Shown piece by piece: positions 13,793 through 21,753 of a stretch of DNA of 23,643 nt. Origin of the DNA: a virus; the IMG/VR virus record IMGVR_UViG_3300017987_000365, positions 1-23,643 of that record; one strand, 5' to 3'. Under the pieces are notes generated by a model. The model made no database searches and had not been told where the DNA came from. It saw only the letters and a list, made by a program, of their open reading frames with translations. Position numbers and translations under genes: made by a program. How positions within the stretch are numbered: the first letter of the stretch is position 1; each line of letters starts with the position of its first letter.

Positions 13793-13989
13793 CAAACTGC
13801 CCGCTGGAGTATGCGGGCAACGACGTATGGGAAGTAATTGAAATGGCCGAACTGACAAAACGCGGATTGCCGCCCGTGCATGGCGGCGCGCTGGACCAGG
13901 CGAAGAAGTTCCTTGACGCCTGCACTTTCGTCTGGACGGAAACCGCCCGCATCAAGGCCGAACTGAAGCTAGAGGCGTTCGATGGCTGA
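13289..13989 (+). CDS. Tail assembly chaperone, -1 frameshift product (gpGT-like) with Cys-cluster extension
   Basis: Reading moves to the -1 frame at A AAA AAC (13621-13627), where the zero-frame codons are AAA and AAC. The new frame continues from 13627 to TGA at 13987-13989, adding 120 residues for a total of 233. The extension has CKGCPGRDKC, then CAGCGGAGCDEC and a later Cys, which look like paired metal knuckles. The CxxCxGxG-like part resembles DnaJ zinc fingers. It ends GALDQAKKFLDACTFVWTETARIKAELKLEAFDG. The extension frame has no convincing start of its own: a GTG at 13570 lies inside the short form with poor ribosome-site spacing. The stop overlaps the tape-measure start at 13982. 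All this matches lambda G/GT. Confidence 0.8.
13621..13627 (+). promoter_or_regulatory. Programmed -1 ribosomal frameshift site
   Basis: The heptamer A AAA AAC is in the correct phase for simultaneous slippage (X XXY YYZ). It follows the chaperone codon GAA. The run is seven A bases, 13620-13626, then C. I do not see an unambiguous pseudoknot downstream, only short G+C-rich pairings. Confidence 0.8.
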
Positions 13990-15202
13990 CAGCACGACGC
14001 GAAAAAATCTCGACATCGTCATCCGCGCGCGGGATGAGACCAAGAAGGGCGTCGCGTCGGCCTCGCGCGGGATGCAGGAGCTGCAGGGGACGATGCACTC
14101 CATGATCGCCGTGGCGGCGCTCGCGAACATAGGCGCTCAGGCCGGGGCCGCAGCGTTCGAGATGTGGGGGGCTGCAAGCCGACGCGCCACAGCCGCCGCG
14201 AAGGCAGATCTCACGGCCATGATGGACGCAGAGATCGAGGACCTCAACGCGTCCACGCGTCTGCTTGCCGGGATCCCCATCCTCGGCCCGCAGATTCAGC
14301 GCGCGCTTGTCCAGGCCTTCGACATCAAGAGCGTCCAGGAGTGGGTCGCACAGATCAAGGAGGCCGACGCGTCGATCCAGAAGCTGGCCGAGAGCGAGGC
14401 CAAGCTCGCGGAGACGGTCGAGGTCCGCATGGCGAAGATGCTCGGCAAGTCCGAGTCCGAGGTGATGAAGATTCAGGCCAAGGGCGAGTTGGAGGCCATC
14501 CAAAAGCAGATCGACGAGGCCAACAAAAACGTCCAGGTCAAGGCGGCCCAATGGAAGGAAATGGAGTCCGAGTTCATCCGGAAATACAGCCGGGGCGGGA
14601 CTGTGGGCAACGAGGAGGAGACTCGGCGGGAAGAGAAGCTGGTCCTGGAGGCGCGACGACAGTTTCGGGAGGCGGCGGCGCAGGCCGCGCAGTTGAGGAC
14701 GGACTTCGCGGACATGACCCTGGTCCAGGAGGGCGAACTGGCGAACCAGCTCTATAAAGAGCAGCGGGCGGCGCTCGACGCGAAGATCGAGCTGGAGAAA
14801 AACACGCAGAAAAAACTCTTCGAGGTCCGCCAGGACGCCCTGCGCGCGGCAGGCAAGACCACGGAGGCCGAGGTCGAGCTGGTCAGGCATCGCTACGCCG
14901 CCGAGCGGGCCGAGATCAAGGAGACGATCAAGGACCGCATTGCCCAGGGCCACGCCTTGCTCATGGCCGACCTGGCGGAGAAGGCCGCGTTGCGCGAGGC
15001 GGTCGGCGCGGAATCCGCCTCGCCGATCTCACGCGACCTGGGCGTGCAGCAGTCGTATCGTTTGCTGCGCAGCGCGCCCGGGCAGTCGGATCCCGCGTGG
15101 GCACAGAAGCAACTCGCGGAGAACAAGCGGACAAACGATCTGCTCGAGAACCTCCTGAAGAAAGACCCGATCGCCGTGCAGAATGTGGAGCTGAGAAGCT
15201 GA
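13982..15202 (+). CDS. Short tape measure protein
   Basis: 406 residues. The N-terminus DIVIRARDETKKGVASASRGMQELQG is close to the usual tape-measure opening (I-x-A-x-D-x-x-S/K...V-x-x-x-x-x-x-L). It is followed by hydrophobic stretches (MIAVAALANIGAQAGAAAFEMWGA and LLAGIPILGPQIQRALVQAF) and long Glu/Lys/Ala-rich coiled coils (about 125-345). Its position after the frameshifted chaperone is the H position of lambda. It is short for the family (lambda H is about 850 residues). By the usual rule of roughly 0.15 nm per residue it would define a tail of about 60 nm. ATG 13982 lies inside the end of the GT reading frame; its 3' end overlaps the next start. Confidence 0.75.
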   Translation: MADSTTRKNLDIVIRARDETKKGVASASRGMQELQGTMHSMIAVAALANIGAQAGAAAFEMWGAASRRATAAAKADLTAMMDAEIEDLNASTRLLAGIPILGPQIQRALVQAFDIKSVQEWVAQIKEADASIQKLAESEAKLAETVEVRMAKMLGKSESEVMKIQAKGELEAIQKQIDEANKNVQVKAAQWKEMESEFIRKYSRGGTVGNEEETRREEKLVLEARRQFREAAAQAAQLRTDFADMTLVQEGELANQLYKEQRAALDAKIELEKNTQKKLFEVRQDALRAAGKTTEAEVELVRHRYAAERAEIKETIKDRIAQGHALLMADLAEKAALREAVGAESASPISRDLGVQQSYRLLRSAPGQSDPAWAQKQLAENKRTNDLLENLLKKDPIAVQNVELRS

Positions 15203-16059
15203 TGGCGCTCGTCAACGTCCAGGAACGCTGGTCCGGCGTCAACGGCCAGATCGAGCAGATCAATATCGAGGGCGCACAGCGCGGCGTGGCCGGGCGAGCG
15301 TTCACCGCGCTTTTCGATGCGGCGCCGACGTGGGTCGATGCGATCGACGCAGACGGCATCCCCGATATCGGGGATCAGCATCCCGACGCAAGCTGGCTCG
15401 CCCTGCGCCGCAAGCGCGTCGTCCCGTTGGGGCCCCTGCTCTTTGACGTGATCTGCGAATACGACGGCCAGGACTCTCCCCTCGTCGCTCCCGTGCAATT
15501 TGCCTGGCAAGAGGCCTCCAGCACGGAGCTTGTCGATCGAGATGCGGACGGGAACGCCCTGGTGAACGGAGCGGGCGAACCCTATCAGCTCCCGAAGCAG
15601 ATCAGCGACCTGGTTGCAGTCATCACACGCAACGAGGCGGCCTATCCGTATTCCACGATGTATGCCTACTGGAACGCCGTCAATTCCGACACGGTCGCCA
15701 GCGTCTGGCCGGCCGGCACCGTCAAAATGTTGCCGATCACGGCCGTGCGTCAGGACGACGGTACGACCTATTACTACGTCGTCACGTATCGCATGCAATT
15801 CAGGTCGCTCGATGCCGACAGCCTGGGCGGATGGAATCCTCGCGTTCCGAACAAGGGCAGGCGCTATCGGGCTGCGCCGGGCGGCGACCTGCTGCGCGTC
15901 AAGGATCTCCTGGGCGTCGATGAGGCCCTGTTGAACGCGGACGGCACGCTGCTCAATGGCGTGGGAGCCGAAATCTCGGGCGGCGATCCCACGGACTGGC
16001 TCACGCCCCAGATCGACAAGTCCATTGCTTTTTCGGCGCTAAGCATCTCATGGCCATAA
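15202..16059 (+). CDS. Tail protein downstream of the tape measure, family not recognised
   Basis: 285 residues from ATG 15202, which overlaps the tape measure stop (TGATG); the frame is open upstream but this start fits the coupling. The sequence is beta-rich with WSGVNGQIEQINIEGAQRGVAGRAFTALFD, LRRKRVVPLGPLLFDVICEYDGQDSPL, and YYYVVTYRMQFRSLDADSLGGWNPRVPNKGRRY. It ends with DLLGVDEALLNADGTLLNGVGAEIS and a final hydrophobic FSALSISWP. The position equals lambda M/L/I, so it may be a distal-tail or tail-tip protein. It contains a perfect 18-base palindrome at 15358-15375. Confidence 0.5.
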   Translation: MALVNVQERWSGVNGQIEQINIEGAQRGVAGRAFTALFDAAPTWVDAIDADGIPDIGDQHPDASWLALRRKRVVPLGPLLFDVICEYDGQDSPLVAPVQFAWQEASSTELVDRDADGNALVNGAGEPYQLPKQISDLVAVITRNEAAYPYSTMYAYWNAVNSDTVASVWPAGTVKMLPITAVRQDDGTTYYYVVTYRMQFRSLDADSLGGWNPRVPNKGRRYRAAPGGDLLRVKDLLGVDEALLNADGTLLNGVGAEISGGDPTDWLTPQIDKSIAFSALSISWP

Positions 16060-16700
16060 GCCCCAACATCCAGGTCCTCGACCCGCGCGCGCTCCGCGAC
16101 ATGGAGCTGCTGATGCAGTGGCGGCGGCGGACCGGGCAACGCCGCGCGATCGTCGAGTCATGGAACGCGCGCGACGATACGCCGGACGCCCAGAGCGTGC
16201 CGATCTACAACGACGTCGGCTCGGAGATCCCGCAGTTCGGAATCATCGAACTCGGGGCGCTGCTCTCGGACGGCGTGCTCCACAACGCCGACAAGCCGGC
16301 CTACAGCTCGATCTCGCGTTACGCGATCGCGTGCACGCCGATCCCGATCGCCAGCCCCGGACGCGCCTGGATCGTCGGCATACATCCCGTGCTCATCATC
16401 CTCAAGGACGGCGAGTCGATCGCCATCCGCGATCACGTCCGGCCGCACAAGAACAGTCACTATGGCCGCATTTTTGAACTCGGCCCGATGATCGTCGAGT
16501 CCGTGATCGGTGACGACTCGAATGACACGGGCGACGATCTGCTCACGTCGGCCTGGGTCGCAATGACCGAGGAGCGTGGCGACCACAAGCTCGCCGACAC
16601 CGGAGGCGTTGCCGACGGCGCCTATCAAGCATTCGCCTTGAGCGCGGCCTATGCGGTCGCCGCGGGCGAGGTCGGCCGGCCCGCGATAGATTTGGCATAA
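16050..16700 (+). CDS. Hypothetical protein, probable tail-tip component
   Basis: 216 residues, start overlapping the upstream gene by 10 bases. It has an N-terminal helical part (LRDMELLMQWRRRTGQRRAIVESWNARDD), a beta-rich middle (YSSISRYAIACTPIPIASPGRAWIVGIHPVLIILKDGESIAIRDHVRP) and an Ala-rich end (AYQAFALSAAYAVAAGEVGRPAIDLA). I recognise no family. Its coupling to tail genes and lack of signals suggest a virion or assembly protein. Confidence 0.45.
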   Translation: MAISPNIQVLDPRALRDMELLMQWRRRTGQRRAIVESWNARDDTPDAQSVPIYNDVGSEIPQFGIIELGALLSDGVLHNADKPAYSSISRYAIACTPIPIASPGRAWIVGIHPVLIILKDGESIAIRDHVRPHKNSHYGRIFELGPMIVESVIGDDSNDTGDDLLTSAWVAMTEERGDHKLADTGGVADGAYQAFALSAAYAVAAGEVGRPAIDLA

Positions 16701-16706
16701 AATGGA

Positions 16707-18233
16707 ATGGCTGTTTACGAAGATGAATTCGATTATTCCCCGCCCGCGCACGTACTGGGCTCTCAGCCGGACGAGCCGTGGGCGAACACGTCCAACATCT
16801 ACACGGGCGAAATCACCGGATTTCCGTGGTCGCATTCCGCCTATATGTATAACAACTGGACCAACGCGTATTCGTACAACACCTTTGCCGATCTGCCGGG
16901 GCGATTCACATACGAAGCCCACGTCAAAACGTTTGGGACGGCGTATCCGAGCGGAAGCGACTGGGTCGACGTCGGGCTCACGATTTATGAGGGCTATTAT
17001 TACGTCCTGTGGACGCACAGCCACAAAGCGGCCACAGGCAAACTACAGTTCTACGCGAACGGCGTTCTCCTCGCCGAGACCGTCGTGCCGTCGCCGGGCC
17101 TCGGGGGCACCTACGCGGGCACGATCAAGGTCGAGGTCAACGGGCCGAATTTCAAGGTCTACTGGAACGACATCTTTTACTTTTCCATCGACGACTCGGG
17201 CGCATCGAGTGGCCGATTCGGCATTCGCGGCTATGAACGCGACTGGCGAGGCGGCGCATGGGATTGGGTCCGAATCACCTATGGCGGTGGAGGTTATCCC
17301 GTGCACATCATAGAGGACTATGAGGGAGAGACCTACGCGGCGAATGCGGCCGTGATCGGCGACTACGTCCAGATCGAGGACACGGAGGGCAACTACGTCA
17401 TCGCGTCGGCGGCCCCCGCGTCGGCCTATGGCGACAAGATTCTGGCGATCGGCCTCGACTCGCTCTGGTCCACGCTGGCAAGCTCTCTGGCGTCATCGCG
17501 CGCATCGAGCCGGGCCTCCTCGCTGGCCAGTTCGCTTGCGTCCTCGCTGGCCAGTTCGCTTGCGTCGAGCCGCGCGAGCGCCTTCGCCTCGAGCGGGGCG
17601 TCGTCCGGCGCGGGCTCTTCCCTCTGGTCCACGCTCGCATCGTCACGCGCATCGAGCCTGGCCTCGTCGCTGGCGAGCTCCCTGGCCTCATCGCGCGCAA
17701 GTTCTTTGGCCTCATCCCGCGCGTCCAGTCTTGCCTCATCGCGCGCGTCCTCGCTTGCCAGCTCCCTCGCGTCCTCACGGGCCAGCTCGCGGGGAAGCAG
17801 TCTGGCGTCGAGTCTGGCCTCATCGCTCGCGTCAAGCCTCGCATCGTCACGCGCATCGTCGCTGGCCTCGAGCCTGGCATCGTCGCTGGCCTCCAGCCGC
17901 GCATCGTCGCGCGCGAGTTCGCTCGCGTCGAGCAACGCCACGGGCTGGCAATCCGTCCCGCCCAGCTCCGGCGGTGGACCGTATCCCGGTGGATCCTATT
18001 GCTGCTACGGCTATCTCTGCCAGCTGAGCGCCGGGGACCCGTATGCCGAGGTCTGCTCGGCGACGGGCCATATTGCCGATTGCTCCACGCAGCCGAATTG
18101 CCATTATGAGCAGTTGGCGGATCGCTGCTCCGCTGATGGCGCCGGCAACGACTCATGCCCCAACGGCGGCGGTGGCCTCCGCTATTGCTATCTGTTGACT
18201 CATTCTGAGTGCTCAAACGATTCCGTGTTGTGA
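16707..18233 (+). CDS. Serine-rich-repeat tail fibre or adhesin: LamG-like head, XASS repeat stalk, Cys-rich tip
   Basis: 508 residues in three parts. Residues 1-235 are a jelly-roll/LamG-like domain with many Trp, Tyr and Asp ([95 protein letters not shown]), typical of carbohydrate-binding domains. Residues 257-409 are about 38 tetrapeptides of the form (L/R/G)-A-S-S with a few breaks, including two SLWSTLASS blocks. Residues 410-508 contain ten cysteines in Gly/Tyr-rich sequence. The ribosome site is poor (AAATGGA only). It follows the tail-tip genes and precedes the glycosyltransferase genes. I infer a receptor-binding fibre or decorated adhesin with O-glycosylation potential. Family identity is unproven. 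Confidence 0.65.
   Translation: MAVYEDEFDYSPPAHVLGSQPDEPWANTSNIYTGEITGFPWSHSAYMYNNWTNAYSYNTFADLPGRFTYEAHVKTFGTAYPSGSDWVDVGLTIYEGYYYVLWTHSHKAATGKLQFYANGVLLAETVVPSPGLGGTYAGTIKVEVNGPNFKVYWNDIFYFSIDDSGASSGRFGIRGYERDWRGGAWDWVRITYGGGGYPVHIIEDYEGETYAANAAVIGDYVQIEDTEGNYVIASAAPASAYGDKILAIGLDSLWSTLASSLASSRASSRASSLASSLASSLASSLASSRASAFASSGASSGAGSSLWSTLASSRASSLASSLASSLASSRASSLASSRASSLASSRASSLASSLASSRASSRGSSLASSLASSLASSLASSRASSLASSLASSLASSRASSRASSLASSNATGWQSVPPSSGGGPYPGGSYCCYGYLCQLSAGDPYAEVCSATGHIADCSTQPNCHYEQLADRCSADGAGNDSCPNGGGGLRYCYLLTHSECSNDSVL
17475..17933 (+). repeat. 12-base-period coding repeat, XASS tetrapeptides
   Basis: 459 bases encode about 38 four-residue units, with L or R mostly in the first place. 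All six serine codons are used, so the units differ in DNA although the protein pattern is strict. Some stretches, such as gccagttcgcttgcgtc, recur exactly and show recent expansion. The period also makes long artificial open frames on the opposite strand. Confidence 0.9.
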
Positions 18234-18242
18234 GATCAATTC

Positions 18243-18677
18243 ATGGGCAACCCTGTCGAAAAAAATCCGGCTGAGAGCTGCGTCGAGGCGACGATCATCC
18301 GAGACGAGCGTCACGATTCGGTCAAGTGCGCGATCATCAACGGGCTCATGGGCCGCGACGCTGGCATGCACATCGACGGCTGCGCCTTCTGCCGTCATGC
18401 CGACGGCGACGATTCGTTCTGCGTCCGGATGGCAAAAAGCCTTTTGCGCACGTGCATCTCGAGCGGGCGATTTCCAAGTCTGGAGAATTCCAAAGACCTG
18501 GCGACGCTTTCGCAGAACTACGCCGCGCTCGCGACGCGCGAGGAATGCGAATCGTTGCTCGCCCTGGCCACGGCGAAAATCACGGCCACGCAGACGATCG
18601 GCGAGGCGGAGGGCTTGCAGCAGCTACGCGAGATCGACGAGGGACTCGGCACGAACGCACTGGAGACGATGCTATGA
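18243..18677 (+). CDS. Small Cys-rich hypothetical protein linked to the glycosyltransferase gene
   Basis: 144 residues with seven cysteines, six of them in the first 85. Notable are CAII...DGCAFCRHADGDDSFCVRMAKSLLRTC, which could bind zinc, then a helical C-terminal half (LATREECESLLALATAKITATQ, EGLQQLREIDEGLG). I recognise no family. No strong ribosome site precedes ATG 18243. The stop overlaps the start of the next gene at 18674, so it is probably coexpressed with it. Confidence 0.5.
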   Translation: MGNPVEKNPAESCVEATIIRDERHDSVKCAIINGLMGRDAGMHIDGCAFCRHADGDDSFCVRMAKSLLRTCISSGRFPSLENSKDLATLSQNYAALATREECESLLALATAKITATQTIGEAEGLQQLREIDEGLGTNALETML

Positions 18678-20878
18678 GCGACCCGCTTCTGGAAAAGTTC
18701 CGGCAACGCCGCGCCAACGACGGCCACCGCGAACCCTGCATCCATCGGGGGCCAACGATCCGCGTCGAGGAGACGTCCTGCTGCGGCCGCATCGAATTCT
18801 TCCATTGCCCCGCGCGCGGCCGCGAGACGAGGCACACGGAGTGCGTCCAGTGCGTCTATCACGCCGCGGTCCCCCCTCCCGTGCGGACATCCGCCCCGAT
18901 CCTGCTTTGCGTGCGATTTGCGGACTATCGCGAACGCAACTGGCACTTCTTCCGGGAGCCGATCCTGCGCGCCGGCTGGCGCATCGAGTTCGCCGACGTC
19001 GATGAGCGCGGGCCCCTGGCTGCAATCAAGGAGAAGGTCTTCGACATCGGCGTCCCCGACGCGATTGTGCAGTGGGATGAGCACGGCTGCGCGCGGTCAA
19101 TCGCCTCGTGGCGCGAATGCGTTGCCTGGGCGTACGAGCGCGGCGTCGTCCCTCTCATGATGGACTTCGGTTACGTCAGCCACTATGAGCAGTTCATGTT
19201 CGACGTTTATGGACCAGACGGATCGAGCATGATCGACGTCGCCTGGGCGACGATCTCCACAGCGCGCGTGGACTGGGATGATGTGCTCTTCGCCCCTCGC
19301 GATCGCCGTCGCCGCGTGCTCCGCGGCTATAAGGACGCCACGCTGAAGCCTCGCCTCATTGAGGAGCCCTATGTCTGCCTCTGGCTTCAGCAATATGCCT
19401 CGCTCTCGCGATTCGGCGAGCGACACAACGACGAGCTGGTCGCCGCCGCCGCCACGCAGGCCAAACGACTGGGCCTGCACCTGGCCGTGAAGACTGCGCC
19501 GTCCACGCCCGAGCATGAGGCTCTGACGGACGTGCCCGAGGATGTGCTCGTTTTCCGTCACGAGGACTCTGATCGCGACATCAATCAGCGCCTGGCCGTC
19601 CACGCCGAGTACTGCCTCGTGATCTCCAGCTCGATCACGAATGAGTTTGTCCTCAACGGCCTGCCCGTGGTCGCCCTCGGCCGCTCCTGGTTCAACGGCA
19701 AGGGGATCTTCTACGAGCCGGCCACGTGGGCCGATCTGCCGGCGAAGGCCCCGGCGATCGATCAGCTTATGCGCAACCGCTGGCTGCGATGGTGGCTCTC
19801 GCGTCAATTCGCCTCCAGGGACGCCGGGCCCGCCCTGAAGCGCATCGTCCGCCAGGCGCGCCGTCACAACCGCGCCTCAGCCGAGCGCCCCGGATCGAGC
19901 GTCACGTGTGTCTACGCCCCGGACGCGCAGACGGAGGCCGTGGCCACGCGCAGCCTGCAATGCACGCGCGAGGCCCTGCCCGACTGGAAGACGATCGTCG
20001 CCGTGGACGCGGCGTCGCCCGCCTTCCTGATCCGCGCGCTCAAGTCCGGCATCAATCTGATTGCCGACGGCGAGGGCGCGCCCCCGCGCATGGGGCGTCT
20101 GCTGGCCGCATCGCTCGCCCAGGCCGAGGGCCCCTACGTCTTCACGATCGAGCACGACTGCTTCATCGACCGCGACCAGGCCGAGCGGGCGGTCCGCCTG
20201 ATGGACACGCTCCCCGCGCGCGTCGCCGGCCTCTATCTTCAGTCCGTCACGACCGAGGGTCAGCCAACTTACCCTTGGACGAACGACTGGCCGCACGCGC
20301 AGGCATGGGAGGGCCGCCCGCGCTTCAGGCGCCCCGCGTGGTCGACGCTGAGCTGCACGATCTGGCGCGCGTCGGCGCTAAAACACGTCCGATGGGATCG
20401 CGTCCCGGAGCTCGAGTACGTGGACGGCTACATCTGCAAGCAGCTTACGGCCATGGGCTATTGCACGCTGATGACGGACCGCGTCCACGCGATCCATCTG
20501 CCCCACACGGGCCGGAAGTCTCTGGCCGGCCAGGCGCGCGTGCTCGCGATCGGATGCGATCGTCATTGGGCGTCGTTGCGCGGGATCCGTTTCGGATGGA
20601 ACGGGGAGCCCGGCCTCGACGTGCGCGGGGCAGTCCCGGGCGCCCTGCCCTTCGACGATGCGTCCTTTCGCGAGATTTGGATCGGGCGTCTGCTGTCCGA
20701 CCTCGACGATCAGCAGCACGCCGTGTTCCTGGCCGAGGCCGCGCGCGTGCTCCGGCCGGGCGGCCGGCTGCACGTCAACGTCCATGACGAGCGCATGCGG
20801 ATGCAGCTCGGCGAGAGTCCATTGAAAATCGTGCGCGAGGCCGAGGGCCGCATCAAGGCCCTTGCGCCGGGAGGATAG
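18674..20878 (+). CDS. Multidomain glycosyltransferase: Cys-rich N-terminus, GT-B-like domain, GT-A domain and methyltransferase
   Basis: 734 residues. An N-terminal Cys/His cluster (C22, C36, C37, C45, C57, C60; CIHRGPTIRV...CCGR...HC...CVQC) resembles a zinc ribbon that I associate with glycosyltransferases of environmental phages and bacteria (recollection). Residues about 70-400 resemble capsule-type GT-B enzymes (VISSSITNEFVLNGLPVVALGRSWFNGKGIFYEP). Residues about 415-620 resemble a GT-A family 2 enzyme with the DxD-like EHD (493-495) and DGYICKQLTAMGY. Residues about 622-734 are a class I methyltransferase (VLAIGCD, LPFDDASFREIWIGRLLSDLDDQQHAVFLAEAARVLRPGGRLHVNV). ATG 18674 is chosen by the ATGA overlap with the upstream stop; the frame is open further back. 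It lies beside the Ser-repeat fibre gene, so the fibre is a plausible acceptor (inference). Confidence 0.7.
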   Translation: MSDPLLEKFRQRRANDGHREPCIHRGPTIRVEETSCCGRIEFFHCPARGRETRHTECVQCVYHAAVPPPVRTSAPILLCVRFADYRERNWHFFREPILRAGWRIEFADVDERGPLAAIKEKVFDIGVPDAIVQWDEHGCARSIASWRECVAWAYERGVVPLMMDFGYVSHYEQFMFDVYGPDGSSMIDVAWATISTARVDWDDVLFAPRDRRRRVLRGYKDATLKPRLIEEPYVCLWLQQYASLSRFGERHNDELVAAAATQAKRLGLHLAVKTAPSTPEHEALTDVPEDVLVFRHEDSDRDINQRLAVHAEYCLVISSSITNEFVLNGLPVVALGRSWFNGKGIFYEPATWADLPAKAPAIDQLMRNRWLRWWLSRQFASRDAGPALKRIVRQARRHNRASAERPGSSVTCVYAPDAQTEAVATRSLQCTREALPDWKTIVAVDAASPAFLIRALKSGINLIADGEGAPPRMGRLLAASLAQAEGPYVFTIEHDCFIDRDQAERAVRLMDTLPARVAGLYLQSVTTEGQPTYPWTNDWPHAQAWEGRPRFRRPAWSTLSCTIWRASALKHVRWDRVPELEYVDGYICKQLTAMGYCTLMTDRVHAIHLPHTGRKSLAGQARVLAIGCDRHWASLRGIRFGWNGEPGLDVRGAVPGALPFDDASFREIWIGRLLSDLDDQQHAVFLAEAARVLRPGGRLHVNVHDERMRMQLGESPLKIVREAEGRIKALAPGG

Positions 20879-20882
20879 CATC

Positions 20883-21386
20883 GTGCATGAAAGCTCGTGG
20901 ACGCACATGAGAGAGATCATCGACCGGCGTTTCCGCCTCGTGCGAGAGCGCACGATCTGCGTTCTGGACGTCGGCTCGATGAGCGTCAACAGGAGCTATC
21001 CGCACACGTATCGCGAGCACATGCCCCCCGCGTGGATCTACCGCGGCTGCGATATTGCGCCGGGCAAGAACGTCGACCTGGTCCAGGCGGACCCCTACAT
21101 CCTGCCGGCCGTGGACGGGGAGTTCGACATGGTCATCAGCGGCCAGTGCCTCGAGCACGTCCGCTATCCCTTCAAGCTGGTCGCCGAGATGGCGCGCGTC
21201 ATGAAGAGCGGCGGCGCCATCATCCTGACGGCCCCATGGAATCAACGCGAGCACCGTTATCCGAAGGACTACTGGCGGATTTTCCCAGACGCCATGCACG
21301 CCATGATGGAAGACGCCGGCCTGCACTGCATCGAGGCCTATACGCGCGAGAACGATTGCTGGGCACTCGGCGTGAAACCGAATTGA
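20883..21386 (+). CDS. Class I SAM-dependent methyltransferase (methyltransferase 11 type)
   Basis: 167 residues from GTG 20883, 8 bases after GGGAGG (20869-20874). Motif I is VLDVGSMSVN, then DIAPGKNVDLVQADPYILPAVDGEFDMVISGQCLEHVRYPFKLVAEMARVMKSGGAIILTAPW, a clear Methyltransf_11-like core with the EHV of motif post-II, and a C-terminal YPKDYWRIFPDAMHAMMEDAGL. Such enzymes methylate small molecules, sugars or lipids; the type with DxWRIF-like endings is common in glycan clusters. It lies 4 bases after the GT-fusion stop and probably acts in the same pathway. It is not a DNA methylase by motif (no target-recognition domain, no DPPY). Confidence 0.85.
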   Translation: MHESSWTHMREIIDRRFRLVRERTICVLDVGSMSVNRSYPHTYREHMPPAWIYRGCDIAPGKNVDLVQADPYILPAVDGEFDMVISGQCLEHVRYPFKLVAEMARVMKSGGAIILTAPWNQREHRYPKDYWRIFPDAMHAMMEDAGLHCIEAYTRENDCWALGVKPN

Positions 21387-21405
21387 AACGAAAGGGAGGT
21401 ATGAG

Positions 21406-21720
21406 ATGGGGCCGAGCAGAGATGAGGAGATGGGCTTCATTCGCGCATCGTTGCAATCGATCAACAGCGAAATGGAGCGGACGAGGGGGACGCTGTCCAG
21501 ACTCTTCGTCCGGATGGACGAGAGCGATCGCAGTCATGCTGACGCCTGGCGCGAGACGGACAACAACCTGGCAAAAACAGTCAGATCGATCACGCAAGGC
21601 TGCGCAAAGCACGCCGAGCGGATTCAAGGCAACTCGGCGCGGATCACCGTCTTTCTGTGGCTACTCGGGATCCTCGTCTCGCTCGATCTGTTCCTGATCG
21701 GCTGGGTCATCGCGCACTGA
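21406..21720 (+). CDS. Holin-like or coiled-coil protein with one C-terminal membrane segment
   Basis: 104 residues. Residues 1-75 are charged and helical (FIRASLQSINSEMERTRGTLSRLFVRMDESD). Residues about 79-101 form one membrane helix (ITVFLWLLGILVSLDLFLIGWVI) with a very short end. This C-tail-anchored layout with an N-terminal coiled coil is common in proteins of the XhlA/holin-accessory type next to lysis genes. The strong ribosome site GGGAGG ends 6 bases before ATG 21406. It is followed at once by a terminator. A role in lysis is inferred from size, topology and place. Confidence 0.55.
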   Translation: MGPSRDEEMGFIRASLQSINSEMERTRGTLSRLFVRMDESDRSHADAWRETDNNLAKTVRSITQGCAKHAERIQGNSARITVFLWLLGILVSLDLFLIGWVIAH

Positions 21721-21728
21721 TTTCATTT

Positions 21729-21753
21729 CCTCACAGTGAGGGATTTCTTTTTT
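21729..21753 (+). terminator. Rho-independent terminator after the holin-like gene
   Basis: CCTCA (21729-21733) and TGAGG (21737-21741) enclose CAG, followed by a run TTTCTTTTTT at 21744-21753. It separates the virion/glycan genes from the next gene. No clear promoter was found between it and the next start, so read-through may supply the downstream genes. Confidence 0.6.

Noticed and set aside
16702-17313. Plus-strand frame starting 5 bases before the fibre gene (203 residues, Arg/Ser/Thr-rich)
   Set aside because: It is an out-of-frame shadow with no domain, while the 16707 frame has a clear jelly-roll-like domain.
17475-17933. Possible CRISPR-like array because of regular repeats
   Set aside because: The period is 12 bases, in frame within a gene, with no spacers or repeat-spacer pattern.
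17426-17941. Long minus-strand frame of 171 residues with a regular ([14 protein letters not shown]-type) pattern
   Set aside because: It is the reverse complement of the XASS repeat and its regularity follows from the 12-base period. No ribosome site or promoter supports it.
20883-21386. DNA methyltransferase of a restriction or anti-restriction system
   Set aside because: Motifs are those of small-molecule type methyltransferases; no DPPY/NPPF, PCQ or target-recognition region is present.
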